The position numbers and the translations under genes are program-made. The notes beneath the pieces were generated by a model. It worked only from the letters and a program-made list of their open reading frames with translations. It was not told the origin of the DNA and ran no database searches. From NCBI GenBank assembly GCA_965248905.1, contig CBDFKS010000007.1:124001-188000 (forward strand): a DNA stretch of 64,000 nucleotides, read 5' to 3'. Shown here piece by piece: positions 56,629-64,000 of this stretch (the first letter of the stretch is position 1; every line of letters begins with the position of its first letter). This DNA is from CBDFKS01 sp965248905 (lineage in GTDB: Bacteria; Chloroflexota; Dehalococcoidia; Lucifugimonadales; JAGWBF01).

Positions 56629-57606
56629 TCAGTCCTCGGGGTCGTCATCCCGGGTTACGCTCCTAGGAATATTGGGGCCCGACTCGCCGCGGGTACCCAG
56701 CCCCCCTCCGGCCCAGGAGGGGAGTAGCCGCTCTCTCACAAGAGGCACTAAGCCAAAGAGGGTTAGCTGCCTCCCTAGTGGAATCCTGGTGATGACACCC
56801 TGGGGCCGCAGGACGATGATGGCCGTCAGAATAAGTCCGTACATGATATACCGCTCGTAAATGGAGAAACGCAGCAACTCAGGGACGATAGTTAGGAACA
56901 TAGCGCCGAACAAGGGTCCCCACACCACGTAGGAGCCGCCGAACACCCAGAAGATGAGGAAGGTCAAGGCGAAGAAAAAGGTCATATCGTCCGGGTTCTG
57001 CACCAGGATATAATGGGCACGGAAACCTCCACCTATCCCGGCTATGGCACCCCCCAGCGCGAACGCCATCGTCTTGACCCAGGTGACGTTGATCCCCATG
57101 GCAGCCGCGGTCACAGGATTGTCCCGGACTGCCCTGGCGGCATAGCCCAAGCGAGAGCGGTCATAGCGCCAGCCTGCGAAGACCACTATCGCCAGCACCA
57201 GGTACACCACTCCGAAGGTCGTGTGCAGGGGTATGCCGATGAAGCTGTTGGCGCCCCCAATGTAGTCGATGTTGAAGGCGATGACTGCGATGGTCTCCCC
57301 GAAAGCCAGTGTGGTGAGGCCGGCCACCAGCTCGTTCATACGCACGGTGACGAGGGCTAAAAACACGCCCGAGGCGAATCCCACGCCGGCACCAAACAGA
57401 AGGGCAAGTGGGAAGGGCCAACCAAAGTTGGTGGTAAGAACGGCGGCCATGTAGGCGCCCATCCCAGCGATGGCCGCATGGGCCACCGAGAGGGCGCCGG
57501 CGGAATTGCTGAAGTAGAGGCCCATGGCGATGATACTATTCATGCCAGCCGTGATAAGGGTGACTTCCCAAAAGCCCGACAGCCTGTCAAGTAGGAAATC
57601 TAACAC
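56629..57606 (-). CDS. livM: Branched-chain amino acid ABC transporter permease LivM
   Basis: A 325-residue membrane protein with some nine segments and the LivM features SAGALSVAHAAIAGMGAYMAA (about 35), the EAA-like loop RAVRDNPVTAAAMGINVTWVK (about 160) and GGFRAHYILVQNPDDMTFFF. Last gene of the livG-F-H-M operon, 11 bp after livH. It forms half of the membrane channel for hydrophobic amino acids or related small organic acids. Confidence 0.92.
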   Translation of the reverse strand: MLDFLLDRLSGFWEVTLITAGMNSIIAMGLYFSNSAGALSVAHAAIAGMGAYMAAVLTTNFGWPFPLALLFGAGVGFASGVFLALVTVRMNELVAGLTTLAFGETIAVIAFNIDYIGGANSFIGIPLHTTFGVVYLVLAIVVFAGWRYDRSRLGYAARAVRDNPVTAAAMGINVTWVKTMAFALGGAIAGIGGGFRAHYILVQNPDDMTFFFALTFLIFWVFGGSYVVWGPLFGAMFLTIVPELLRFSIYERYIMYGLILTAIIVLRPQGVITRIPLGRQLTLFGLVPLVRERLLPSWAGGGLGTRGESGPNIPRSVTRDDDPED

Positions 57607-57617
57607 GCTTTGCCTCC

Positions 57618-58523
57618 CTACACTTCGTAGGAGCCAAAAAGCCCTTTGGGCCGGAAGGCCAGAACTGCCAACAGCATACTGAAAGCCACAGCATCACGAA
57701 GGGTAGATGTAATATAACCGGTCACCATCGCCTCAATGACTCCCAGGATCAGCCCTACGGCCATAACGGCTTCGATGTTCCGGTTCCCCGCGACCAGCAT
57801 GCAAACGAAGGACTTTAAGCCAAAGGTGAATCCCATTAAGGGTGCAGCGCTGGTGTAGAGGAGCCCGATAGTTACTCCGGCTACACCAGCTATCATGGAG
57901 GAGATTCCGACAGTGAGCTGTGAGACCAGGTTGACGTTGACACCGCACGCAGCAGCCACGTCTGCTCTCTCGGCGACCGCACGGGTGGCCCGCCCCCATT
58001 TTGTACCTCTGACATAATAACTTAGAGCGACCATGATGACCACCCCAGCAAGGAAGGTGGTGAGCTGCATGCTTGTAATGCTGACCCCCGCTAGGTCGAA
58101 GGCACGAAAGGGAACGACACTGGGAATAAACACCGGATCGGCACCCCACAGACGCTGGGACCCGTTCTGCAAGAAGATGGCTATTCCGCCGGTGGCGATG
58201 AAGGGGATGAGGATGTATTTACCCCTGGTGGGCCGTATTACCATCCGTTCCAGGATCAGTCCCGCCACGCCCGTGCCACCCATGACCATCAGGAATACCA
58301 GCAATAGGAGACCCACGGTGGCGATCAATGGCGCCGTTTGGGCATTTAGGCCGAACGCTGGGACGATGAGATAGGTAAGGTAGGCGCCCATCGTGAAGAG
58401 CTCTGGGTGGGCCAGGTTGATTACACGCATCACACTGAAGGTCAGGGCAAACCCCAGAGCGACTACTGCATAGGTGCTGCCGACGCTTAGCCCGTTGGCG
58501 ACCTGCTGAAAGAAAATCTCCAC
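57618..58523 (-). CDS. livH: Branched-chain amino acid ABC transporter permease LivH
   Basis: GTG 58523 is chosen because it gives the typical start MEIFFQQVANGLSVGSTYAVVALGFAL; AAGGGGAGG lies just before it, and an upstream in-frame TTG would extend into livF. The 301-residue product has about eight membrane segments, INLAHPELFTMGAYLTYL and the loop RATRAVAERADVAAACGVNVNLV (about 180). It pairs with LivM. Confidence 0.9.
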   Translation of the reverse strand: MEIFFQQVANGLSVGSTYAVVALGFALTFSVMRVINLAHPELFTMGAYLTYLIVPAFGLNAQTAPLIATVGLLLLVFLMVMGGTGVAGLILERMVIRPTRGKYILIPFIATGGIAIFLQNGSQRLWGADPVFIPSVVPFRAFDLAGVSITSMQLTTFLAGVVIMVALSYYVRGTKWGRATRAVAERADVAAACGVNVNLVSQLTVGISSMIAGVAGVTIGLLYTSAAPLMGFTFGLKSFVCMLVAGNRNIEAVMAVGLILGVIEAMVTGYITSTLRDAVAFSMLLAVLAFRPKGLFGSYEV

Positions 58524-58536
58524 AGCCTCCCCTTGA

Positions 58537-59262
58537 TTACGCGGCCTCCCTGCCAAGGTAAACGCGCTGCACCTCTTCGCTGGCCTCGATCTCTTGAGCA
58601 GTGCCCCTAGCCCGTATCTCCCCCACCTCCAGAAGGTAAGCGTAGTCGGCTATCTTCAGAGCCTCGCGGGCGTTCTGCTCGGTCATAAGGATGCTGATTC
58701 CCTCGTCCCGTAGCTCCTGTACCAAACCAAAGGTCTGCTGGACGATCTTCGGTGCCAGGCCGAGGGAGGGTTCGTCCAGAATCAACAGCTTGGGATCGGA
58801 CATCAGAGCGCGGCCAAAGGAGAGCATCTGCTGCTCGCCCCCGCTCATGGATCCGCCCAGCTGGTTCCGCCGCTCTTTCAGGATGGGGAACCGGTCCATG
58901 ATCTGCTGCAACCGGTCTCGGGCCGCCTGAGTCTTCTCTTTACCGAAGGCGCCCATAAGCAGGTTTTCATTTACCGTGAGGGTAGAGAAAATTTGGCCGC
59001 CCTGGGGCAGCCATGCGATGCCGGCCTGATTCACCTTATGGGGGGGCAGCCTCTGGATCTCGTTTCCCTCGGGAAACTCTATGGTTCCTCGGCGGGCCCT
59101 CACCAATCCAAGAATGGACTTGATAATGCTGGACTTCCCAGCTCCGTTGATCCCCAAAACGGTACAGATCTCTCCTTCTCTGACCTCAAAGTCCACTCCC
59201 CTTACTGCCGACACGCGTCCGTATGCGACCTCCAGTCCTCTAACCTTCAGGAAAGTGCTCAC
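58537..59262 (-). CDS. livF: Branched-chain amino acid ABC transporter ATP-binding protein LivF
   Basis: The 241-residue ATPase has Walker A GINGAGKSS (about 36), the signature MSGGEQQMLSFGRAL (about 138) and Walker B LLILDEPSLGLAPKIV (about 155), the latter typical of LivF. Its ATG overlaps the livG stop by four bases, so the two ATPases are translationally coupled. It drives uptake by the LivHM channel. Confidence 0.94.
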   Translation of the reverse strand: MSTFLKVRGLEVAYGRVSAVRGVDFEVREGEICTVLGINGAGKSSIIKSILGLVRARRGTIEFPEGNEIQRLPPHKVNQAGIAWLPQGGQIFSTLTVNENLLMGAFGKEKTQAARDRLQQIMDRFPILKERRNQLGGSMSGGEQQMLSFGRALMSDPKLLILDEPSLGLAPKIVQQTFGLVQELRDEGISILMTEQNAREALKIADYAYLLEVGEIRARGTAQEIEASEEVQRVYLGREAA

Positions 59263-60014
59263 ACTCTCACCCCCAGATAGGCGTCAATGACTTCGGGATC
59301 AGACTGGACCTCGGCGGGGGTACCCTCGGCGATCTTCTGTCCGAAGTTCATGACCACCACTTTGTCAGAGATGGACATCACCACGTTCATGTTATGCTCT
59401 ACTAGGAAGATGGTCTTGCCCGTCTCTTTCAGCTTGAATATGAGGTCCATTATCTCTTCAACTATGCTCTGGGTTAGCCCGGCGGTAGGCTCGTCCATCA
59501 TGAGCATGTCGGGCTCGGTGGCTAGTGCACGAGCGATCTCCAGGCGCCTTTGCATCCCGTAGGACAGCTCGTTGGGCATAAAGTACTGGCGATCTTGGAG
59601 ACCTACCCACTCCAGCAACTCTTCAGCCATCTCCCGATTCCGATTCCGCTCCTTCCTGTCTCTCGGCAGAAAAAGCAACGACTCTAGGAAAGTGGACCGA
59701 GTGCGAGGGAAACGGGCGGCCATCACATTTTCCAAGGTGTTGAGGTTATGGAAATTCTGGATGCTCTGGAAAGTGCGACCCATCCCTGCGCTGGCGATCC
59801 GGTGGGCAGGCCACCTGGTGATATCCGCGCCCTTGAAGCTGATCCGCCCTTCCGTAAGCGGCAGGATACCCGAGATGACGTTGAATAAAGTAGTTTTCCC
59901 CGCCCCATTGGGCCCTATCATGGAGGTGATAAGGCCCTCAGGCACCTCAAAGCTGGCCCTCTCCACCGCGTGCAAGCCGCCAAAATATTTGCTTACATTC
60001 TGAACAGTCAACAT
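59259..60014 (-). CDS. livG: Branched-chain amino acid ABC transporter ATP-binding protein LivG
   Basis: The 251-residue ATPase has Walker A GPNGAGKTTLFNVISG (about 34), the LivG-specific GMGRTFQSIQNFHNLN, signature LSYGMQRRLEIARAL (about 153) and Walker B MLMMDEPTAGL. First gene of the leftward operon, divergent from the binding-protein gene 333 bp away. Confidence 0.94.
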   Translation of the reverse strand: MLTVQNVSKYFGGLHAVERASFEVPEGLITSMIGPNGAGKTTLFNVISGILPLTEGRISFKGADITRWPAHRIASAGMGRTFQSIQNFHNLNTLENVMAARFPRTRSTFLESLLFLPRDRKERNRNREMAEELLEWVGLQDRQYFMPNELSYGMQRRLEIARALATEPDMLMMDEPTAGLTQSIVEEIMDLIFKLKETGKTIFLVEHNMNVVMSISDKVVVMNFGQKIAEGTPAEVQSDPEVIDAYLGVRV

Positions 60015-60347
60015 TCTTTATCAACGCCTCGTCTAAATCAGCCAGCATATACCATCCATCACGAGGGTAACTTTGTCAACCCCATGCGTGACGTTCCAGG
60101 GCCGACTCTACGGGAAGTAAGGAGTCATTCCTAAGGCCAGCCGATACTTCACCAGCTCCCAGCTTGACGGTATTGGGCCGACGAGTAACAGTCCTTTGTC
60201 GGCATAGCACACCGTAAATGAAATTCCTCTGGTCGGACGGTTCAATCAGTTGACAGCGGTGTCGAGCTACGAGTACTATATCCCTCGTATTCCGATTTAA
60301 GAGTTCCCGAGTCGAAAATGGGTAATTGGGTTTAGAAGGAGAAATTA
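60015..60347. other. 333-bp divergent promoter region of the liv genes
   Basis: Lies between the livG start and the binding-protein start, so promoters for both are expected here. TTAGAAGGAGA before 60348 is the ribosome site. I could not fix promoter boxes with confidence. Confidence 0.5.
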
Positions 60348-61613
60348 ATGGGTAAACTCATGGTGTTGCTAGGGCTCAGCCTCGTAATGGTGTTTCTGGT
60401 AGCCTGCGGTGGGGACGATACGGCTACGCCCACTACTGCACCAGTTTCCCAAACGGCCACGACTGCCGCTCCGCTGGAGGAATCCACTACTGTGGCGGGC
60501 GAGAATCGTGAGGTCCACTTCTTCCAGGTGAACGCCCTCACCGGACAGTCCGCCTCACCCGGCACCCACGCCGTTCACGGCATCGAGCTGGCCGCCAAGC
60601 ACGTCAACGACGAGGGCGGCTTCAAGGACAGCTGCGGCAACAACTACACAGTGAAGCTCACCGTTCACGACATGGCCAACGCCCGGGAGCAAGCCATCGC
60701 TGGCCTTCGTAGGGCCGCCGATGACCCCAGCGTGCTGGTGTCCCTGGGGTCCACCCCTTCGACAGGGTTCGTGCCCATGGTGCCCGTGTCCGGACAGGTA
60801 AAGCTGGCCATCATGGGCACAGGCACCGCGGCACCCATCTCCGAGTGGAACCCCTACGCCTTCCGCGTCACCGTCACCACCAAGGCCGCGGTGCCCCAGT
60901 TCATGGCGACCATGGTAGAGCGGTTCGACAGCTTCAAGAAGGTGGCCCTCATCTACGACATCACCCAGGACGCCAATAGGGCCGAGGCGGAGCTGATCCG
61001 GGACCTGGCTGAGGAGATTGGGTACGAGATCGTGGCATTCGAGGCCTTCCGAGGCGGAGACAAGGACTTCCGCGCCCAGCTAACCGCCATCCGCGGCACC
61101 GACCCCGGGTGGGTGGGCATCTACGGGGCCGCTCCAGAGGGCACCGCCATCATCAACCAGATGTCCGAGATGGGTTTTCTGGAGGAGGTGGAGTTCTTCA
61201 CCGGCTTCGGCAGCTTTAATGGCGCCAACTGGTGGGACCTGACCGATGGGAAGGTCAAGGGGGGTGTGAACTGGGCCGTCGGCTTCGACCTTGGGAGTGA
61301 AGACACTCTGATGAAGCAGGTGGTGGCGGACTACGGAACGAACTTCGAGGAAGATATTGACATCTACTCCGTCTACGGCTACCAGGCCTTCCAGGCGGCA
61401 GTGGACGCGGTAAAGAGGTCATGCACCGCCACCGACCGGGAGGCGTTCCGGGATGCGCTGGCCACCACCAACATCCAGGCCCTTGGCGGCAACGTGATCC
61501 TCGACAGCCCAAGGGACAACCCCCTGGGAGAGAACCGCAGCGGCGCCATCATCGTAAACCGCACCACCGGCAGAGAGGCAACCGAGTTCGAGGTGATACC
61601 ACTGGCAAAGTAG
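60348..61613 (+). CDS. Liv-type ABC transporter substrate-binding lipoprotein
   Basis: The 421-residue product has a signal peptide with lipobox LVAC (mature CGGDDTATPTT) and a periplasmic-binding-protein type 1 fold: VNALTGQSASPGTHAVHGIELAAKHVNDEGGF, then LAIMGTGTAAPISEWNPYAFRV and KKVALIYDITQDANRAEAEL. It delivers its ligand to LivHMGF, encoded divergently. The ligand may be an amino acid, urea or an organic acid. A terminator hairpin follows. Confidence 0.92.
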   Translation: MGKLMVLLGLSLVMVFLVACGGDDTATPTTAPVSQTATTAAPLEESTTVAGENREVHFFQVNALTGQSASPGTHAVHGIELAAKHVNDEGGFKDSCGNNYTVKLTVHDMANAREQAIAGLRRAADDPSVLVSLGSTPSTGFVPMVPVSGQVKLAIMGTGTAAPISEWNPYAFRVTVTTKAAVPQFMATMVERFDSFKKVALIYDITQDANRAEAELIRDLAEEIGYEIVAFEAFRGGDKDFRAQLTAIRGTDPGWVGIYGAAPEGTAIINQMSEMGFLEEVEFFTGFGSFNGANWWDLTDGKVKGGVNWAVGFDLGSEDTLMKQVVADYGTNFEEDIDIYSVYGYQAFQAAVDAVKRSCTATDREAFRDALATTNIQALGGNVILDSPRDNPLGENRSGAIIVNRTTGREATEFEVIPLAK

Positions 61614-61640
61614 GTCTCTGAAAAAATATACTACGCGACT

Positions 61641-61674
61641 AGCCCTAGACCTCCTTAATGGAAGGTCTAGGGCT
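61641..61674 (+). terminator. Terminator after the binding-protein gene
   Basis: A perfect 12-bp stem AGCCCTAGACCT (61641-61652) / AGGTCTAGGGCT (61663-61674) with a 10-nt loop is followed by TAGTTATTCT. Confidence 0.7.
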
Positions 61675-61696
61675 TAGTTATTCTGCGCTGGCGTAG

Positions 61697-62620
61697 GGGC
61701 CCGACCCTGATGTAGGTATCCTTCCTATGATTCCTGTGGCGGGCCAGCTCAAGATGCTTATGGTCAGCCCATCGTCCGGGTCAACCATCAAGGACTGGAA
61801 TCCCTACGTGTTCCCCATCCACGCCGACTCCCTGACGGTAATCCCCGTCTACTTGGCGGTACTCCAAGAGAAGATGGGGATGAAGAAGATGGCTATTCTC
61901 TACGACATCCGCCAGGACACCCAGCGGTTTGAGGCCGAGACGATACGTGATGCGGCCGATGATGTGGGGTTTGAGATGGTGGCCTTTGAGGCCTACCCGG
62001 TAGGGGATCTGGACTTTCGCTCCCAGCTAACCAAGATCAAGGCCGCCAAGCCGGACTTTATCCACATTGATGTGGAGCTGGCGGAGATGCACCTGGTCGT
62101 GAACCAGCTACATGAGCTGGGCATAGAGGCCAACGTCGCCATCAGCTTTGGTAGCCAGCTCGACCCCTCGGCCTGGGACCTGACCGATGGGAAGGTTAAG
62201 GGCACATTTTTCTGGGCGCCTGCGCTGCCCACCGAAGCCGTGAATGAGTCGAACATTCCAGAGTCTCTGACTCTGTACAAGGAAGAGTACGGCGAAATAC
62301 CGACCATCTGGGGCATATTCGGCTGGGATGTGCTTAATGTCTCCCTTGACGCCGTGAGGCGCACCTGCTCCAACACCGACAAAGAGGCATTCCGGGACGC
62401 CTTGGCCGACACCAAGGACTTCCCCCTGACGACCAGCGGCGTCGTCACCTGGAATAGCCCCCGTAGTGCCTCCTTCGGAGACAACCTGACCCCTAACGTT
62501 GACGTGGGGGTGCTCACGAGCCTCTTGATTTACTCGATGCCCTCCATGGCTCTGAGCCTTTTCTCCATGGCTTCCAAGCTCATCGGTCACTCCCTTCACA
62601 AAAGGTCCACGATAAGCTAA
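61697..62620 (+). pseudogene. Second substrate-binding protein, 5'-truncated
   Basis: A paralogue of the preceding protein. It begins abruptly at DPDVGILPMIPVAGQLKM, equal to about residue 125 of the intact copy, just after the terminator. It continues WNPYVFPIHADSL, KKMAILYDIRQDTQRFEAETI and KAAKPDFIHIDVELAEMH. Signal peptide and first lobe are absent. After DNLTPNV (about 62500) the end no longer matches and becomes hydrophobic, so the 3' end is also lost. No ribosome site is present. Confidence 0.85.
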
Positions 62621-62759
62621 GTTCAGTAATGCCCCTACACCATACCCCAATCCCAGGTGCCTTGACAAAGGTGTTGAGCAGCATAGAATATGGGCACCAG
62701 GTCAACGGCAGATTCGGACTGCGCATCCCAGACCTGACATGGTAGAGAGGAGAGACACG

Positions 62760-63524
62760 ATGACCAAGCTTGAGGAATATGCCAACAAGTACGAGAACAT
62801 CCGCATGGAGCGTCGCGACGGCATACTCCAGGTTACCTTGCACACCAATGGCGGCACCCTGAAATGGGGGATCGAGCCTCACAGAGACCTGGGTCACGCG
62901 TTCGAGGACATAGGGGGCGATCCCGAGAACAGGATAATAATCCTGACCGGCACAGGGGATGACTACTGCGCCGAGTATCCACCCGGACCAAAACGCTTCA
63001 AAGGGAATCGCGGCACCCCAATGGACTGGGACACCATCTACTGGGAGGGAAAGCGCCTGCTGTTCAACCTGCTGGATATAGAGGTGCCCATGATAGCCGC
63101 TGTGAATGGTCCGGCACTGATCCACGCCGAAGTCCCCTTGCTCTGCGACATAGTGCTGGCCTCGGAGAATGCGGCCTTCCAGGACGCGCCCCATTTCCCT
63201 AACGGTTTGGTCCCCGGTGACGGCGTGCACGTGGTGTTTCCGGCATTGCTGGGCCCCAACAGGGGCAGATACTTCCTGCTAACCGGCCAAACGCTGTCGG
63301 CCAGGGAAGCCCTCGACCTGGGCTTGGTAGGCGAGGTCCTGCCCAAGGAACGACTCTTGCCACGGGCCTGGGAGCTGGCCGAGGACATGAGCAAAAGGGG
63401 CACTCTCACCCTCCGCTACACCCGCACCGTCATGACCATGGAGTTGAAGCGCCTCATGCACAACATGCTTGGCTATGGGCTTCAAGTGGAGGGTCTGGCG
63501 GCTCTGAACGACTTCCCGGCATAG
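62760..63524 (+). CDS. Enoyl-CoA hydratase/isomerase family protein
   Basis: ATG 62760 follows GAGAGGAGAG. The 254-residue crotonase-fold protein has IIILTGTGDDYCAEYPPG (about 60), AAVNGPALIHAEVPLLCDIVLASENAAFQD (about 116-145), and LTGQTLSAREALDLGLVGEVLP (about 180). The oxyanion-hole AAVNGPA is kept. The usual Glu of hydratases at the second site is not obvious, and the SIP/6-oxocamphor hydrolase-like HFPNGLVPGDGVHVV suggests a beta-diketone hydrolase relative. It acts on CoA esters or diketones in the cytoplasm. Confidence 0.85.
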   Translation: MTKLEEYANKYENIRMERRDGILQVTLHTNGGTLKWGIEPHRDLGHAFEDIGGDPENRIIILTGTGDDYCAEYPPGPKRFKGNRGTPMDWDTIYWEGKRLLFNLLDIEVPMIAAVNGPALIHAEVPLLCDIVLASENAAFQDAPHFPNGLVPGDGVHVVFPALLGPNRGRYFLLTGQTLSAREALDLGLVGEVLPKERLLPRAWELAEDMSKRGTLTLRYTRTVMTMELKRLMHNMLGYGLQVEGLAALNDFPA

Positions 63525-63682
63525 CAGGGACATCTCATAGGCCAAATGGGTCTACCGAGAGTGCGAAATGGATGTACGTGACCTAAACGCTGAAGGAGTA
63601 GCTATTCCAAGCTAACCTTAAAAGGAGGTCGTCACGGTTGAGCTCCTGAAGTAAATTGAGACTCATAACGAAGTAGTAAGGC

Positions 63683-63720
63683 GGGAGGGCAAGACTTAAA
63701 TCTCTTGCCCTCCCACTTTT
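63683..63720 (+). terminator. Intrinsic terminator
   Basis: A perfect 12-bp stem GGGAGGGCAAGA (63683-63694) / TCTTGCCCTCCC (63703-63714) is followed by ACTTTTCT. It lies 158 bp after the enoyl-CoA hydratase gene. Confidence 0.85.
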
Positions 63721-63908
63721 CTGTGAGTTAGACGTTTTTTGTGGATCGATTAATCTGTCGTTACCGCAATCGGCGTCGGTGTCGGCATAAATCGAAGCCC
63801 AATTCATCAGGCAAGCGTATCTTCAGGATGATCAGGTGGGGATTGTGTTCACAGGCATGTGTGGTCCCTTCGGAGCCTCTGGTAGAGGTTCGCGACCGCT
63901 TCCCGGGT

Positions 63909-64000
63909 TTAATAGTCCTCAATAAACCTCTTTGAGCAGTCCGGGCAGATCCCATGCGTCACCCCGTTTAAGCCTCCGCCGGGCTTTAACTCCATGTATT
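63909..64000 (-). CDS. C-terminal end of a protein with HGICPDC motif (cut by window edge)
   Basis: On the minus strand the last 28 codons read MELKPGGGLNGVTHGICPDC and SKRFIEDY before TAA. A (S/T)HGxCPxC tail is common at the end of sensor or response-regulator proteins, including PAS-containing ones. The start lies outside the window, so the protein cannot be named. Confidence 0.4.
   Translation of the reverse strand, partial: YMELKPGGGLNGVTHGICPDCSKRFIEDY

Noticed and set aside
62108..63230. Overlapping long minus-strand frames opposite the binding-protein fragment and the enoyl-CoA hydratase gene
   Set aside because: They are antisense shadows of recognisable plus-strand proteins.

Overview
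The window looks like a bacterial chromosome segment from the Chloroflexota, probably a SAR202/Dehalococcoidia-like lineage. This is inferred from several traits: many ACGG-type lipoproteins with Thr/Pro linkers, a CAP-domain lipoprotein, a complete livGFHM-type transporter, an MmgE/PrpD-family gene, a monomeric isocitrate dehydrogenase, and a kinase/AAA-ATPase regulator. No rRNA gene or complete tRNA was seen, so the assignment rests on gene style only.

Region 1 (1-7.4 kb) is ordinary chromosome: the end of an ABC exporter operon, secreted proteins and a lipoprotein, a metallophosphoesterase, a CPA2-type antiporter and a dienelactone hydrolase. Region 2 (7.5-19.6 kb) mixes catabolic genes with decay. 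It holds a REP-like patch, an intact IS630-family element, a SRPBCC protein, and a peptide-transporter permease cut by an IS3-family element that joins it to the tail of a binding-protein gene. It also holds an MmgE/PrpD gene broken by a 17-nt templated insertion, an allantoicase-like gene, an atypical SDR and a lipoprotein-cyclophilin fusion.

Region 3 (19.7-50.4 kb) lies between two ~241-bp direct repeats. Each repeat carries the same 3' half of a tRNA-Thr(UGU), cut at the anticodon loop, as left by tyrosine-integrase insertion. The interval is accessory and decaying. It holds a kinase/ATPase pseudogene whose middle is replaced by a PD-(D/E)XK nuclease gene, a monomeric IDH, and an IS3 fragment cutting a hydrolase. 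A defence-like group follows: a TM0106-type nuclease-helicase, a McrBC deletion remnant and a PD-(D/E)XK/P-loop NTPase gene with one in-frame TAG. Further on are a second identical IS630 copy, a truncated integrase and a two-gene unknown cassette with a strong terminator. Last come a sliding-clamp (DnaN-like) gene with one in-frame TGA and a long charged tail, a block of nested inverted repeats, a decayed serine recombinase, and a small secreted protein split by an IS1182-family element.

Region 4 (50.3-55.5 kb) is a compact integrative element. An integrase and a zinc-finger protein are read leftward, and an excisionase-like HTH protein and a P4/D5-type primase-helicase rightward. A palindromic operator candidate lies between them, and GTGTCAC repeats sit at the end of the primase gene. 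Region 5 (56.2-64 kb) returns to chromosome: a decayed DNA glycosylase, the livGFHM transporter divergent from its binding-protein gene, a truncated binding-protein paralogue, and an enoyl-CoA hydratase family gene.

The most promising material is the accessory DNA: the mobile clamp paralogue with its structured neighbour, the nuclease-NTPase gene, and the paired tRNA-Thr half-sites.
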